From contig JAQXNX010000011.1 in the NCBI GenBank assembly GCA_029098225.1, positions 1 through 64,000 of the forward strand: DNA of 64,000 nt, read 5' to 3'. Source of the stretch: Spirochaetales bacterium (lineage in GTDB: Bacteria; Spirochaetota; Spirochaetia; Treponematales; Treponemataceae). Every line of letters starts with the position of its first letter. The stretch's first letter is position 1. The notes under the pieces were generated by a model that was given only the letters and a program-made list of their open reading frames with translations, searched no databases and had not been told where the DNA came from. A program made the translations under genes and the position numbers. Positions 30,620 to 40,025 of this stretch are shown here, piece after piece.

Positions 30620-30934
30620 ATGTCAGAAGAAACAAAGGTAGAAGAAAAACAGCCACAGACAATGCCTGATGCAACAGCATCTGAAGGTAGAGAAGATGAC
30701 CGCGACGGAAGAGCAAAAGGAAAAACTTTCTTCCGCAAGAAGGTTTGCCGTTTCTGTGCAAATAAGACAAAAATCGATTACAAAGATGCAGATGCATTAC
30801 GCCGCTATATGACAGAGCGCGGAAAAATTCTTCCACGCCGCATTACTGGAACTTGTGCAAAGCATCAGAGAGAAGTTGCAAAGGCTATTAAGAGAGCTCG
30901 CGCAATCAGTTTGCTTCCATACGTAGCAGATTAA
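30620..30934 (+). CDS. rpsR: 30S ribosomal protein S18
   Basis: 104 aa. The core from about residue 33 ([58 protein letters not shown]) is bS18. The N-terminus carries about 30 extra acidic and charged residues compared with short versions. Cys-X2-Cys pair present (CRFC). Confidence 0.95.
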   Translation: MSEETKVEEKQPQTMPDATASEGREDDRDGRAKGKTFFRKKVCRFCANKTKIDYKDADALRRYMTERGKILPRRITGTCAKHQREVAKAIKRARAISLLPYVAD

Positions 30935-31069
30935 GTCTATAATTGCTGAATCCAGAGGCAAGCTGTGCTTGCCGACTGTGCAATTTTCTTAAATTAATTT
31001 TATGTGGCTCATACTCCGAGCCGCAAAGTATCCGTAAAATACGGAAAAAAATATCAGGAGCTTGAACAA

Positions 31070-31630
31070 ATGAAAGTTATTTTAAACGTAGACATTAGAA
31101 CATTAGGCGAAGAAGGAGATGTTAAAAACGTTGCAAATGGTTATGCACGTAACTTCCTTCTTCCTCGTAATCTTGCTGTACCTTATAATGCTGCAACTGT
31201 AGCACTTTTTGAAGGTCGTAAGGCAGAAATTGAAGCACGCAAAGAGCAGAAAAGAAAGGATTCTGCAAGCCTTAAAGAAAAGCTTGAAGGAACATCTATT
31301 GAACTTAATATGCCGGCAGCTGCAAATGGAAAACTTTATGCTGCTGTTACTTCAAACATCATTGCTGAACAGCTTAACAAACTTGGATTTGATATTGAAC
31401 GTAAGAAGATTGAAATTCCAGGTTCAACTGTAAAATCTGTAGGTTCATTCAAAGCTACAGTTAAACTTTACGAAGCTCAGACTGCAGAAATTCACGTTAC
31501 TGTAAAAGCACAGGTTGTTGAAGAAAAAGCAGAAAAAACTGCTAAAGCTCCAAAGGCTGAAAAAGCAGAAAAGCCTGCAGAAACTGCTCCAAAAGCAGAA
31601 GAAACAGCTTTAGAAAACGCTGCAGAGTAA
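31070..31630 (+). CDS. rplI: 50S ribosomal protein L9
   Basis: 186 aa from ATG 31070 (MKVILNVDIRTLGEEGDVKNVANGYARNFLLPRNLA), with AGGAG upstream; the longer in-frame reading from 31004 adds non-conserved residues. Normal bL9 is about 150 aa, and here a roughly 35-residue Ala/Lys/Glu-rich tail is added (EKTAKAPKAEKAEKPAE). The tail is low-complexity and probably species-specific. Confidence 0.94.
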   Translation: MKVILNVDIRTLGEEGDVKNVANGYARNFLLPRNLAVPYNAATVALFEGRKAEIEARKEQKRKDSASLKEKLEGTSIELNMPAAANGKLYAAVTSNIIAEQLNKLGFDIERKKIEIPGSTVKSVGSFKATVKLYEAQTAEIHVTVKAQVVEEKAEKTAKAPKAEKAEKPAETAPKAEETALENAAE

Positions 31631-31647
31631 TCTGCAGGCTTTCTTTT

Positions 31648-31682
31648 AAAAAAAAGGGTCGGTATATTTCCGACCTTTTTTT
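31648..31682 (+). terminator. Terminator after rplI, directly before dnaB
   Basis: AAAAAGGGTCGG-TATATTT-CCGACCTTTTTTT forms a strong stem with a T run. Only 18 nt separate it from the dnaB start, leaving no room for a separate promoter. Confidence 0.8.
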
Positions 31683-31700
31683 ATCTTATAAGAGGTGTAT

Positions 31701-33017
31701 ATGGATAGTGCATTAAAAGATAAAGTTCCGCCAAACGACATTGAATCTGAACAGGCAGTCTTAGGTGGTCTTCTTTTAAACTGGAGTGCAATGTCTGAAG
31801 TAAGTTCAATTTTACGTGCAGACAGATTCTATTCACTTCAGCATCAATTAATCTATAATGCACTCTTAACCCTTCATATAAAAAATATAACAGGAGATGT
31901 TCTTTCTGTTATTAAGCAGCTGGAAGCTGAAGATAAAATTGAACAGGCCGGCGGTAAGGCTTATATATCTTCGCTTACAGATATTGTTCCAACGGCTGCA
32001 AATATTGATTATTACGTAAATATAGTTTTAGATCGTGCTTCGCGTCGAGATTTAATAAAAGTAAGCGGAGAAGTTAAAGCTTCTTCTTTTGATTTGGGAC
32101 GCGAAAGTACAAGCATATTAGACGAAGCTGAACAGAAAATTTTTGCATTGGCTGAAAAAAATGAAACTTCGGAAATAATCGATGCAAAAAAATTAATGAT
32201 TAAGGAAATTGAGCTTGTAGAAGCAAGATATAATACAAAAGATCAGTTTACTGGAATTCCTTCGGGCTTTGGACGCCTTGATAATTATACTTCGGGTTTT
32301 CAGAATTCCGAACTTATTATTATTGGTGCCAGACCTTCAATTGGTAAAACAGCACTTGCTCTTTCTATGATTCAGAATATTGCCTTAAGACAGTCTATCC
32401 CCTGCGGATTCTTTTCTCTGGAAATGCCTTATGAGTCAATCGGTATGCGTCTTTTGGCTCAGGAAGCCAGAGTTCCAATGCATAAAATTCGTTCCGGAAT
32501 GCTAAAAAATATTGAAGTTACAAAAATACAGGAAGCTGCCGGAAGATGGTTTGAAGCACCGTTATACACTGTAGATACTCCGAATATGAGGCTTCTTGAG
32601 CTTAGAGCTGTTGCCAGAAGAATGGTAAAAAATCACGGTGTAAAAATTATTTTTATTGACTATATCGGTCTTATTACAACAGAAGATACCTCGCGTCCTA
32701 CTTACGATCAGGTTTCTGAAATTTCTAAATCTCTAAAAGCTCTGGCTCGTGAACTGGAAATTCCTATTGTTGCACTTTGTCAGGTTTCGCGAGATGCAGA
32801 AGGTGAAGAACCAAACCTTGCTCAGCTTAGAGGTTCAGGCTCTATTGAACAGGATGCTGATGTTGTAATGTTCCTCCACAGAAACCGTCTTAAAGAAGAA
32901 GTCGCTGCACAGGAAGCAAAAATTATTCTTGCTAAACAGCGAAACGGTGCTTGTGGTGATATAGACATTATGTTCATTCCGCTTTTAAGCTCATTCGAAA
33001 ATAAAGCAGAAGAATAA
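31701..33017 (+). CDS. dnaB: Replicative DNA helicase DnaB
   Basis: 438 aa from ATG 31701, with AGAGG 5 nt upstream; an in-frame GTG at 31695 overlaps that ribosome binding site. The N-terminal domain starts VPPNDIESEQAVLGGLLL. The RecA-like C-terminal domain has Walker A ARPSIGKTALAL, Walker B IIFIDYIGLI, and the LCQVSR and RGSGSIEQDADVVMFLHR blocks. Usual length, no intein. Probably transcribed by readthrough of the rplI terminator. Confidence 0.96.
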   Translation: MDSALKDKVPPNDIESEQAVLGGLLLNWSAMSEVSSILRADRFYSLQHQLIYNALLTLHIKNITGDVLSVIKQLEAEDKIEQAGGKAYISSLTDIVPTAANIDYYVNIVLDRASRRDLIKVSGEVKASSFDLGRESTSILDEAEQKIFALAEKNETSEIIDAKKLMIKEIELVEARYNTKDQFTGIPSGFGRLDNYTSGFQNSELIIIGARPSIGKTALALSMIQNIALRQSIPCGFFSLEMPYESIGMRLLAQEARVPMHKIRSGMLKNIEVTKIQEAAGRWFEAPLYTVDTPNMRLLELRAVARRMVKNHGVKIIFIDYIGLITTEDTSRPTYDQVSEISKSLKALARELEIPIVALCQVSRDAEGEEPNLAQLRGSGSIEQDADVVMFLHRNRLKEEVAAQEAKIILAKQRNGACGDIDIMFIPLLSSFENKAEE

Positions 33018-33019
33018 TC

Positions 33020-33048
33020 AAAAAAAATGGCGTGCCGCCATTTTTTTT
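33020..33048 (+). terminator. dnaB terminator
   Basis: A 13-bp perfect stem AAAAAAAATGGCG-TGC-CGCCATTTTTTTT immediately follows the dnaB stop. The A run on the other side makes it usable from both directions. Confidence 0.88.
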
Positions 33049-33049
33049 G

Positions 33050-33151
33050 ATTGACGCATTTTTTTGCTACGCAAAAAAAGTGCTGGTATTAAAAAGATGC
33101 TGCGAACGATATTTTTTCATTGACGCATTTTTGCTTCGCAAAAAAAGTGCT
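33050..33151. repeat. Direct repeat of a hairpin unit between dnaB and the P83/100 gene
   Basis: Two copies (33050-33084 and 33119-33151) share ATTGACGCATTTTT...GC and GCAAAAAAAGTGCT. Each folds as GCATTTTTTTGC/GCAAAAAAAGTGC. They lie between convergent genes and may act as extra terminators for both. Confidence 0.6.
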
Positions 33152-33164
33152 CGAATTTTATATT

Positions 33165-34802
33165 TTATTTTTCAGAAACATCACTTAAATCAGATTTAGA
33201 AAGAAGTTTTAAAGTTCCTTTTGAGTCTGTAATTACAATTCCAGAACCTGTTACAGTAATTGGAGTACAACTTTTAACTTCAATCGAAGATTTTAATTTA
33301 AGAGAAAGATCACTACCAAATTTTCCGAGCTTGAATTTTCCGTTTTCTTCAATTACGCAGTAATATTCACTTCCGTCCTGCACTAAAACTGAATCTGCGG
33401 CAATATTCTGCTCACTCTGAGAAACAATTTCCATTTTATCACTGTCTATTAAGACCAGATTAATGCTTCCGTTGCCGGAATTTTCACCAGCAATAGCAAG
33501 GTAATTTTCGCCTTCCTTAAAAATTGTTCTGTCTCGAATAACAGTTACAGGAGAATTCTTTATAATTTCACCATTTGTAGTATTGAATTTTACAAGACGA
33601 GAAAGCATTGCTTTTTCATCTGTAAGAACAATACCGAATTCAGCAGGCATTTTTGCCTGTTCAGCCTCTTTTTTCTGAACAGAATCCTGATCTTTTGCAA
33701 TTTCTTTTCTTTCGCTTTGAGCTTCCTCAGACTTTTGATCAGCACGGTTTTGTGATTCATCAGCCTTGCTCTGAGCTTCTTCTGCTTTTTTCTGCTGTTC
33801 ATCCTGTTTTTGCTGCTGATTATCAGCATCCTGCTTTGCCTGATCAGCTTCTTTTTGATCGTTTTCTGCCTGAGCAGCAGCTTCTTCTGCTTCTTTTTGA
33901 GCTTCTTTATCCTGAGGGTTCTGTTCTGCAGCCTTTTGTTTTTCTTCAGCTTCTTTCTTAGAATCATCTGCTTTCTTTTGAGCGTCGTCTGCTTTTTTCT
34001 GAGCGTCCTGAGTTTTAGCTTTTTCGTCTTCCAGTTTCTTTTTTTCTTCATCTGCAGTTTTCTGAGCTTTATCTGCTTTTTGCTGAGCTTCATCAGCTTC
34101 GCGCTCTTTTATATCTACCATTTCCTTTCGGCTATCTATGTTTTTATCATCATCTTCTTTCATAGATTCAACAACTTTTTTGTCGCTTATAACCGAAGTA
34201 TCTACAGTAGATAAGCCTCCATTTTCTATATCGTAAAGCGGAATAACAATTTGTGATTTTCCCGGCCAGTCTTTGTAATTAATAGAAAGTCCGCAGTTTT
34301 CTGAAGAAAGATTTTTTGTAACTACATCTTTATATTTTCCTTGAAAATCAGAAAGTTTTCCTCTGTATACTGCATTGTAAACTGTAATAAAAACTGCCAG
34401 AGTATCAGCATCAGAAGTAGAATATCCATAAGCAGAAGAAAGATATGAAGAAATAATTCTTCTTAAGTTTGTTATATGATCTACAGTTGCATCCGAACCT
34501 ATGAACAAAATATCAGCATCGAGTTTATCTTTCTGATTTGCATCTACTGCATGAATTACATAGTATTTTGACTGTGAGCCGGCTTTTGTTGAAGAACCAG
34601 TAGATTTTGCAACAATATTTCCTAAATCTTTACCTATTCCCCTGATTGCTTCTGCAGAATCTATTACTTTATGAGGGCCTGTGTAATTTATAAATTCAAT
34701 TGTTTCGTTTTTAACGCCTTCAAGTTCTGGTTTATTTACTTCCAGTGCAAAAAGTGAAGTGCACATTGTTAATGTTAATGCAATAAAAATCTTTTTTTTC
34801 AT
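33165..34802 (-). CDS. P83/100-family antigen
   Basis: 545 aa. Signal peptide at about residues 1-19 (MKKKIFIALTLTMCTSLFALE). The N-terminal domain (FINYTGPHKVIDSAEAIRGIG, then RRIISSYLSSAYGYSTSDADTLAVFITVYNAVYRG) is the conserved spirochaetal P83/100 region. The middle (about 225-375) is an extended coiled coil of repeated KADDAQKKAD-type units. A beta-rich C-terminal domain follows. Family known from Borrelia and Treponema; periplasmic or envelope-associated, molecular role unclear. A strong taxonomic marker for spirochaetes. Confidence 0.9.
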   Translation of the reverse strand: MKKKIFIALTLTMCTSLFALEVNKPELEGVKNETIEFINYTGPHKVIDSAEAIRGIGKDLGNIVAKSTGSSTKAGSQSKYYVIHAVDANQKDKLDADILFIGSDATVDHITNLRRIISSYLSSAYGYSTSDADTLAVFITVYNAVYRGKLSDFQGKYKDVVTKNLSSENCGLSINYKDWPGKSQIVIPLYDIENGGLSTVDTSVISDKKVVESMKEDDDKNIDSRKEMVDIKEREADEAQQKADKAQKTADEEKKKLEDEKAKTQDAQKKADDAQKKADDSKKEAEEKQKAAEQNPQDKEAQKEAEEAAAQAENDQKEADQAKQDADNQQQKQDEQQKKAEEAQSKADESQNRADQKSEEAQSERKEIAKDQDSVQKKEAEQAKMPAEFGIVLTDEKAMLSRLVKFNTTNGEIIKNSPVTVIRDRTIFKEGENYLAIAGENSGNGSINLVLIDSDKMEIVSQSEQNIAADSVLVQDGSEYYCVIEENGKFKLGKFGSDLSLKLKSSIEVKSCTPITVTGSGIVITDSKGTLKLLSKSDLSDVSEK

Positions 34803-34856
34803 AATTACTCCAGTTAAAAAATTATAACACAGGTTCTTCTTATAAACAAATTATAT

Positions 34857-36608
34857 TTACAGGTCTAAGTCCGAAATCTGCTGGAAAATTTTTCTTGCAT
34901 AGGTTCTTGTCTGCGAATTATATGAGGGAAATAAGAATTTCTTTAGTATGTCTTTTCCTATTGAATTGTATGCAGGTTTTCCCATAAAACTGCAGATTGA
35001 ATAAACTGCATCGCAAATCTGGTTTATAAGTGCAGTTGCTTTGTAATCTGTTTTGGAAGCAAGAATTTCAAGAGAATTAAGGATTTTTCTTTCCGGATCA
35101 TAGCCGCATTCTTTTATTCCTTCCAGAAGAATGGAAATGTATGTAGTGTTCGTTGATTTTTCCAGTAGTTTTGCAATATATTCTGCTGCTTCATCTGTGT
35201 GAAGAAGTGTTAATTGTCTTAGAATTGATGCAAATCCCTTTGTGTCTGTTTCAAAAATAGATTTTTCTTTTCTTGTTCCAAAATCTGTGGTTGTAAGGCT
35301 TTTGTAATAAGCATTAATTGCTGAATAAACATTTGAAGCTATCTGTACTTCGCGTCCATTTTTTAATCCGTTTTTATCAGAGTCGTTCAATTCTTTTATT
35401 ATTTTTTCGCTGGAAACTGATGAATCAAAGCCTGACGCATAAACTATTTCATATTCGGAAGGTGAAACTGTATAAAAAGCTGAGTAATCAGTTTTTTCAA
35501 ATAAAGATTCACAAGGATAAAATATTTTATAGGCTTTTATGCTCCAGTTTTTTTCGCAAAAAATCATATAACCTTCCGGAATTAAAAAAACATTTGTATA
35601 ATTTGAATTAAAATTTTCCGGCATTTTTGCTTCCCATTTTTTATTTCCGTCTTTTGAAAATAAAAAAGCCATTTTGTCGTTAAAGATAAAAATTCCTGAA
35701 TCTGAATAATCTGCGTGAAAAATATTTGAAACAGGAATTTCAAATGAGGAAATAATATTTCCGGTTGTTATGTCTATATTATAAGCTTTATTAAAATTGC
35801 CGGAAGCTTCAAAAAGTATAATTTCGTTTTTATTTTTTGAAACACAGAATTTTCTTTCAGTTGATTTTGTCGGTAAAACCCATTTATTAACTGCTTTTGA
35901 TTCTTCATCTAAACCAAGAAGTCCCAGGCTTCCGTCTGAAAAATACAGAACAATTCCGTTTGAACAGCTTTCTGCTTCTGTAATTATTCCAGAAAATGTG
36001 ATTTTTTCCAGAGCTTCTCCAAACGGAGATAGCCTTATTCCAAAGGTTTTACCTTCTTTTTGTCCGCAGAATATAAGAATTGTCCCGTCCGGAAACTCCT
36101 GAGAAGATAAATTCTGTTGAACAGTTGCACTATAACTCCATCTTAGATTTCCGTTTTTTGTGTAGCATAAAACCTGGTCAGAAAGAAAAACAAAAAATCT
36201 TCCGTCGCGGCCATTAAGAGGTTTTTGAATAAGAGGTGAGGCTATTGTTTTTTCCCAGATAATGTTTCCGCTTGGATTTATCATTTTTATTTTAGAAGAT
36301 TGATTATCAGTGAGCAGAATAAAATCTTTTTCTAAAGGATAGATATCTGTATTTTTAGCTCGTCCTGTTTTCTTTTCCCATAAGAGATTTCCTGTGCTGG
36401 AAAAAGCACAAATTGTTCTTGCATCTGTCTGAAGGCAAAACCCGTAAGATGTTATGCATTCCGAAGAATTAACGTTTCCAGAGAGCACCGAAGACCAGGA
36501 TGTGTTTTGAGAGGATAATTGTTCCTGAGAATATAAAAAAATACTAGAAAAAATATAAAGATGTATAAAAAAATAAACTTTAAACAGGTATTTTATATTT
36601 TTTTTCAA
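34857..36608 (-). CDS. Exported beta-propeller (PQQ-like repeat) protein
   Basis: 583 aa. Signal peptide at about residues 8-27. Residues 35-370 hold repeated propeller blades (TGNLLWEKKTGRAK, GNIIWEKTIASPL, GNLRWSYSATVQ). From about 400 to the end a helical, possibly HEAT-like region follows (LRQLTLLHTDEAAEYIAKLLEKSTNTTYISILLEGIKECGYDPER). Likely periplasmic assembly or scaffold factor. It ends just before the P83/100 gene on the same strand and starts 3 bp after the methyltransferase stop. Confidence 0.75.
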   Translation of the reverse strand: MKKNIKYLFKVYFFIHLYIFSSIFLYSQEQLSSQNTSWSSVLSGNVNSSECITSYGFCLQTDARTICAFSSTGNLLWEKKTGRAKNTDIYPLEKDFILLTDNQSSKIKMINPSGNIIWEKTIASPLIQKPLNGRDGRFFVFLSDQVLCYTKNGNLRWSYSATVQQNLSSQEFPDGTILIFCGQKEGKTFGIRLSPFGEALEKITFSGIITEAESCSNGIVLYFSDGSLGLLGLDEESKAVNKWVLPTKSTERKFCVSKNKNEIILFEASGNFNKAYNIDITTGNIISSFEIPVSNIFHADYSDSGIFIFNDKMAFLFSKDGNKKWEAKMPENFNSNYTNVFLIPEGYMIFCEKNWSIKAYKIFYPCESLFEKTDYSAFYTVSPSEYEIVYASGFDSSVSSEKIIKELNDSDKNGLKNGREVQIASNVYSAINAYYKSLTTTDFGTRKEKSIFETDTKGFASILRQLTLLHTDEAAEYIAKLLEKSTNTTYISILLEGIKECGYDPERKILNSLEILASKTDYKATALINQICDAVYSICSFMGKPAYNSIGKDILKKFLFPSYNSQTRTYARKIFQQISDLDL

Positions 36609-36611
36609 TTT

Positions 36612-37859
36612 TTAATCCCCGTTTTCTGATTTTTGCTCCAGAATTAAAAGACTTTCTATATGCGAAGTATTTGGATAAAAATCGCAGAGATAAGTTTTTT
36701 TAATTATATATCCATTTTCTAAAAGCTTTTTGCAGTCTCTTGCCTGAGTAGCCGGATTGCACGAAAGATAGGCAATTTGTTTTATTTTTGCCTTGCATAG
36801 ATAATTTAACACTTCTTTTTCCATTCCCAAACGGGGAGGATCAACTACGCAGGCATCTATTTTTCCTTCGGAATTTGAGCAGTTTTCTACCCAGTTTTTT
36901 CCGCTTAAACCATAGCTTACATGATTTATTCCGCTCATATTTTTTTCTGCATAGACTAAAGCGTCGCGGTTATGTTCTACAAGAAGAACTTTATTGAATT
37001 TTTTTGCAAGAAATACAGAAATAGAACCGCAGCCACTGTACATATCTAAAACTGTTTCTCCCGAATGCAGATTTTCTATAATTAAATTAATGACTTTTTC
37101 AAAAACATTGAGGTTTGATTGAAAAAATCCCCGTGCATCAAAAGAAAGGTCTTTATCTCCAAGTCTTAATGTAACGCAGTTAGTTTCGTTTTGAACAGTT
37201 CCTGCAAAATAATTGTTAGATTTTAAGTTCAGCTTCTTTTTTTTATTTCCGATTATCCGCTGAGATGTTTTATTTGAAAATTCTTCTTTTTGTTCTTCTA
37301 TTATTACTTTTTTTTCAGATATTATTCTTTCAGAACCAAAAATATGAATTCTTCCCTTGGGGCGTTCTGTAAATGCGGTAGATTTTAAATAGTCATTTAC
37401 AGCTTTTTCGGCACAAAGACATTCATCAATTTGAATAGTTTCGTTAGATTCTCTTTTGCAAAGGCCTCCGTTATTAAGCTGGAAACGGCAGCGGTAGTTA
37501 AAATCATTTCCTTCTGCTATTTCAATATTTCCACCATTTCCGTCTTTGCCGAGTTCTATTTTATTCTGCAGAAAAACTTCATAAAGCATCTCCATTCGTA
37601 GTTTTTTCTGCATGGAACTTTCTATATGCATCATATTACAGCCACCGCATTCTTCGTAATATTTGCATGGCGGAGTAATTCGCGAAGGTGATGGCTTTAA
37701 AATTTTAATTATTTTAGCTTCATCCCAGTCGTTTTTGGATTTGACTATTTCTATTTCTAATTGTTCTCCGGGAATTGCATATGGAATAAAAACTGATTTT
37801 CCGTTAATTTTTGCAAAGGATTTTCCCCCAAAAACGATTTTATCTGTTATAATAGTCAT
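36612..37859 (-). CDS. TrmA/RlmD-family RNA (uracil-5)-methyltransferase
   Basis: 415 aa. An N-terminal TRAM domain (IVFGGKSFAKINGKSVFIPYAIPGEQLEIEI) precedes a 4Fe-4S motif CKYYEECGGCNMMH and SAM-binding VLDMYSGCGSISVFLAKKFNKVLLVEHN. The catalytic region is VVDPPRLGMEKEV and LSCNPATQARD, with the nucleophile Cys in SCNP. It methylates U in 23S rRNA or tRNA; which site (RlmD/RlmCD type) cannot be said. Confidence 0.9.
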   Translation of the reverse strand: MTIITDKIVFGGKSFAKINGKSVFIPYAIPGEQLEIEIVKSKNDWDEAKIIKILKPSPSRITPPCKYYEECGGCNMMHIESSMQKKLRMEMLYEVFLQNKIELGKDGNGGNIEIAEGNDFNYRCRFQLNNGGLCKRESNETIQIDECLCAEKAVNDYLKSTAFTERPKGRIHIFGSERIISEKKVIIEEQKEEFSNKTSQRIIGNKKKKLNLKSNNYFAGTVQNETNCVTLRLGDKDLSFDARGFFQSNLNVFEKVINLIIENLHSGETVLDMYSGCGSISVFLAKKFNKVLLVEHNRDALVYAEKNMSGINHVSYGLSGKNWVENCSNSEGKIDACVVDPPRLGMEKEVLNYLCKAKIKQIAYLSCNPATQARDCKKLLENGYIIKKTYLCDFYPNTSHIESLLILEQKSENGD

Positions 37860-37894
37860 GAAGAAAATACTATCATATTTTATTTGGAGTTTCT

Positions 37895-38842
37895 ATGCAG
37901 TTAAAAAGTTTTTTTATGAAGATGACAGACGGCAATGAATTATGGATTAACAGATGGGTACCTGATTCTGATACAGAAATCAAAGGCGTAATTCAGCTGC
38001 ATCATGGACTGGCAGAACACTCTTTGCGTTATGACAGACTTGGAAGTATTCTTGCTGAACACGGTTATGTTTTAAATGCTCATGATATGAGAGGTCATGG
38101 TCAGACTGGTGCAAATGCCAAGAAAAATAATAAAGGTAGAATGGGGCGTCTTGCAGAGAAAAAAGGTTTTGACCGTGCTGTAGAAGATCTGGATGAAATG
38201 ATTGAAAACCTTAAAAAAGAATTTCCGGGGAAAAAAGTCATTTTATTAGGTCATTCTTTTGGATCCTTTGTTTCTCAAGGTTATATTGAAAAATATGGAA
38301 AAAGAATTGACGGAGTAATTTTGAGCGGAACTGCAGGGCCTCAAAAAGCTCTTGTAGGCTTTGGTAATATTTTTGCTCATATTCTGTGCTGCTTTTTTGG
38401 TCCTAATTCTGTTCTTAAACTTTTATATAAACTTTCTTTTGGCGGATATAATAAAAGAATTGAACATCCTATTTCGGATTTTTCCTGGCTTTCAAAAAAT
38501 CAGACAAATATTTCTATGTACGAAAGTGATGACTGGTGTGGAATTCCATTAACAACTTCGTTCTATGTTGATATGACCGGCGGTCTTAAAAAAATACACA
38601 GAAATTCAAATATGAAAAAAATTCCCCGGGAGCTTCCGCTTTTATGCATTTATGGAGAAGAAGATCCTGTAGGCGGTTATGGTAAAACTGTAAATAAACT
38701 GATGGATATTTACAAAAAGAACGGATTAAAGGATATTCAGGTAAAATCTTATAAGGATGACAGGCATGAAATCCTGAATGAAGACGATAAAGAAACTGTT
38801 GAGAATGATATTTTAAACTGGCTGGATAGTAAAATTAAATAA
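37895..38842 (+). CDS. Alpha/beta hydrolase, lysophospholipase / monoacylglycerol lipase type
   Basis: 315 aa with GGAG 6 nt before ATG. Serine hydrolase fold: IQLHHGLAEHSLRYDRLGSILAEHGY, HDMRGHGQT and the nucleophile elbow VILLGHSFGSFVSQGY (Ser near residue 123). The acid lies in YGEEDPVGG and the His in DDRHEILNE. No signal peptide, so cytoplasmic. Substrate probably a monoacyl lipid, by family. Confidence 0.85.
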   Translation: MQLKSFFMKMTDGNELWINRWVPDSDTEIKGVIQLHHGLAEHSLRYDRLGSILAEHGYVLNAHDMRGHGQTGANAKKNNKGRMGRLAEKKGFDRAVEDLDEMIENLKKEFPGKKVILLGHSFGSFVSQGYIEKYGKRIDGVILSGTAGPQKALVGFGNIFAHILCCFFGPNSVLKLLYKLSFGGYNKRIEHPISDFSWLSKNQTNISMYESDDWCGIPLTTSFYVDMTGGLKKIHRNSNMKKIPRELPLLCIYGEEDPVGGYGKTVNKLMDIYKKNGLKDIQVKSYKDDRHEILNEDDKETVENDILNWLDSKIK

Positions 38843-38882
38843 GTTCTTGACTTGATTTGTTTTTTTTAATTATATTTATCAA

Positions 38883-40025
38883 ATGCTGATTAGATATGGT
38901 ACAGACGACGCTGGAAGGCTTGTAAAAAAAGCTGTCGTATATACAAAGAATGAACATCTGATATCTAATAATGATATTGATCCTGATGCATTACAGATTA
39001 TTACACGACTCAATGATTTTGGATTTACAGCATACATTGTAGGTGGTGCAGTCAGGGATTTAATTGTAGGCAACAAGCCTAAAGATTTTGATATTGTTAC
39101 AGAAGCAACTCCTTCAAGAATAAAAAAAATATTCAGAAATTCAAGAATAATCGGAAGAAGATTCAAGCTTGTTCATGTGGTCTTCGGTTCTAAAATTTTT
39201 GAAGTCAGTACATTTCGTTCAAATGCCGATGGTTCTGTAGGAAATGATTTTGGAAGTATAGAAGAAGATGTTTTGCGTCGTGATTTTACAATGAACGCAC
39301 TTTATTATGATCCTAATCAGAATCAGATAATAGATTATGTCGGCGGCTTCCGAGACATTAAAAAACGTATTTTAAGGCCGGTAATTTCAATTGACAGAAT
39401 ATTTGAAGAAGATCCTGTTCGCATGCTGCGTGCCATAAAATATTCTGCAACGACCCATGCAAAAATGTCTCATGTATTAAGGCATAAAATCAGGGCTTCG
39501 GCTTCGCTTTTATCTCAGGTTTCGCCTTCGCGTCTTACAGAAGAATTGTTAAAAATTTTGAACAGTCCTTTTGCTATGGAAATAGTTAGTGAAGCCATAG
39601 ATACAGATCTGTATATATATTTGCAGCCTTCTGCAACCTCTATGATTTACGATAACCGTGAATTTGAAAAAAAATATCTGGAAAGCATGAAGCTTTTAGG
39701 AGATTTGAACAAATCTAACCCTGACGAAAGACTTGGAAAAAAGCTTGTATATTTTATCAGGGATTTTGCACAGACTCTTACAAACTGGCCTGAGGAAGTT
39801 CTTCAAAAAACTTCATATACAGAGCTTTATTCAAAAACCTGGACGGAATGCAGAAATTTTGTTTTACCAATGAACCCAATGCGTCGTGAACTGGAATTTG
39901 CTGTCCGACAGATTTTATTTGATTTTGGTGTAAGAACCCAGAAAAATCAGAAGAAAAAATCTATTATTCAGAATGCTTCCAAAGCTTCTTCATCAAAAGC
40001 GACTACGGGACTCGGCCGGCTTTGA
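38883..40025 (+). CDS. pcnB: Poly(A) polymerase / CCA-adding family nucleotidyltransferase
   Basis: 380 aa. The nucleotidyltransferase core is FTAYIVGGAVRDLIVGNKPKDFDIVTEATP with the two catalytic Asp (DFD). The RIIGRRFKLVHV, RRDFTMNALYYDP and EEDPVRMLRAIKYSA motifs fit the PcnB subgroup. The basic C-terminus (KNQKKKSIIQNASKASSSKA) is typical of poly(A) polymerases. Its 3' end overlaps the convergent ATPase gene by 33 bp. Since tRNA-Leu in this window lacks an encoded CCA, a CCA-adding activity is needed somewhere in this genome. Confidence 0.88.
   Translation: MLIRYGTDDAGRLVKKAVVYTKNEHLISNNDIDPDALQIITRLNDFGFTAYIVGGAVRDLIVGNKPKDFDIVTEATPSRIKKIFRNSRIIGRRFKLVHVVFGSKIFEVSTFRSNADGSVGNDFGSIEEDVLRRDFTMNALYYDPNQNQIIDYVGGFRDIKKRILRPVISIDRIFEEDPVRMLRAIKYSATTHAKMSHVLRHKIRASASLLSQVSPSRLTEELLKILNSPFAMEIVSEAIDTDLYIYLQPSATSMIYDNREFEKKYLESMKLLGDLNKSNPDERLGKKLVYFIRDFAQTLTNWPEEVLQKTSYTELYSKTWTECRNFVLPMNPMRRELEFAVRQILFDFGVRTQKNQKKKSIIQNASKASSSKATTGLGRL

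Noticed and set aside
33590..34214. Lys-rich and Phe/Leu-rich ORFs overlapping the P83/100 coiled coil
   Set aside because: Low-complexity frame shadows of the repeated Ala/Lys/Asp/Glu codons.
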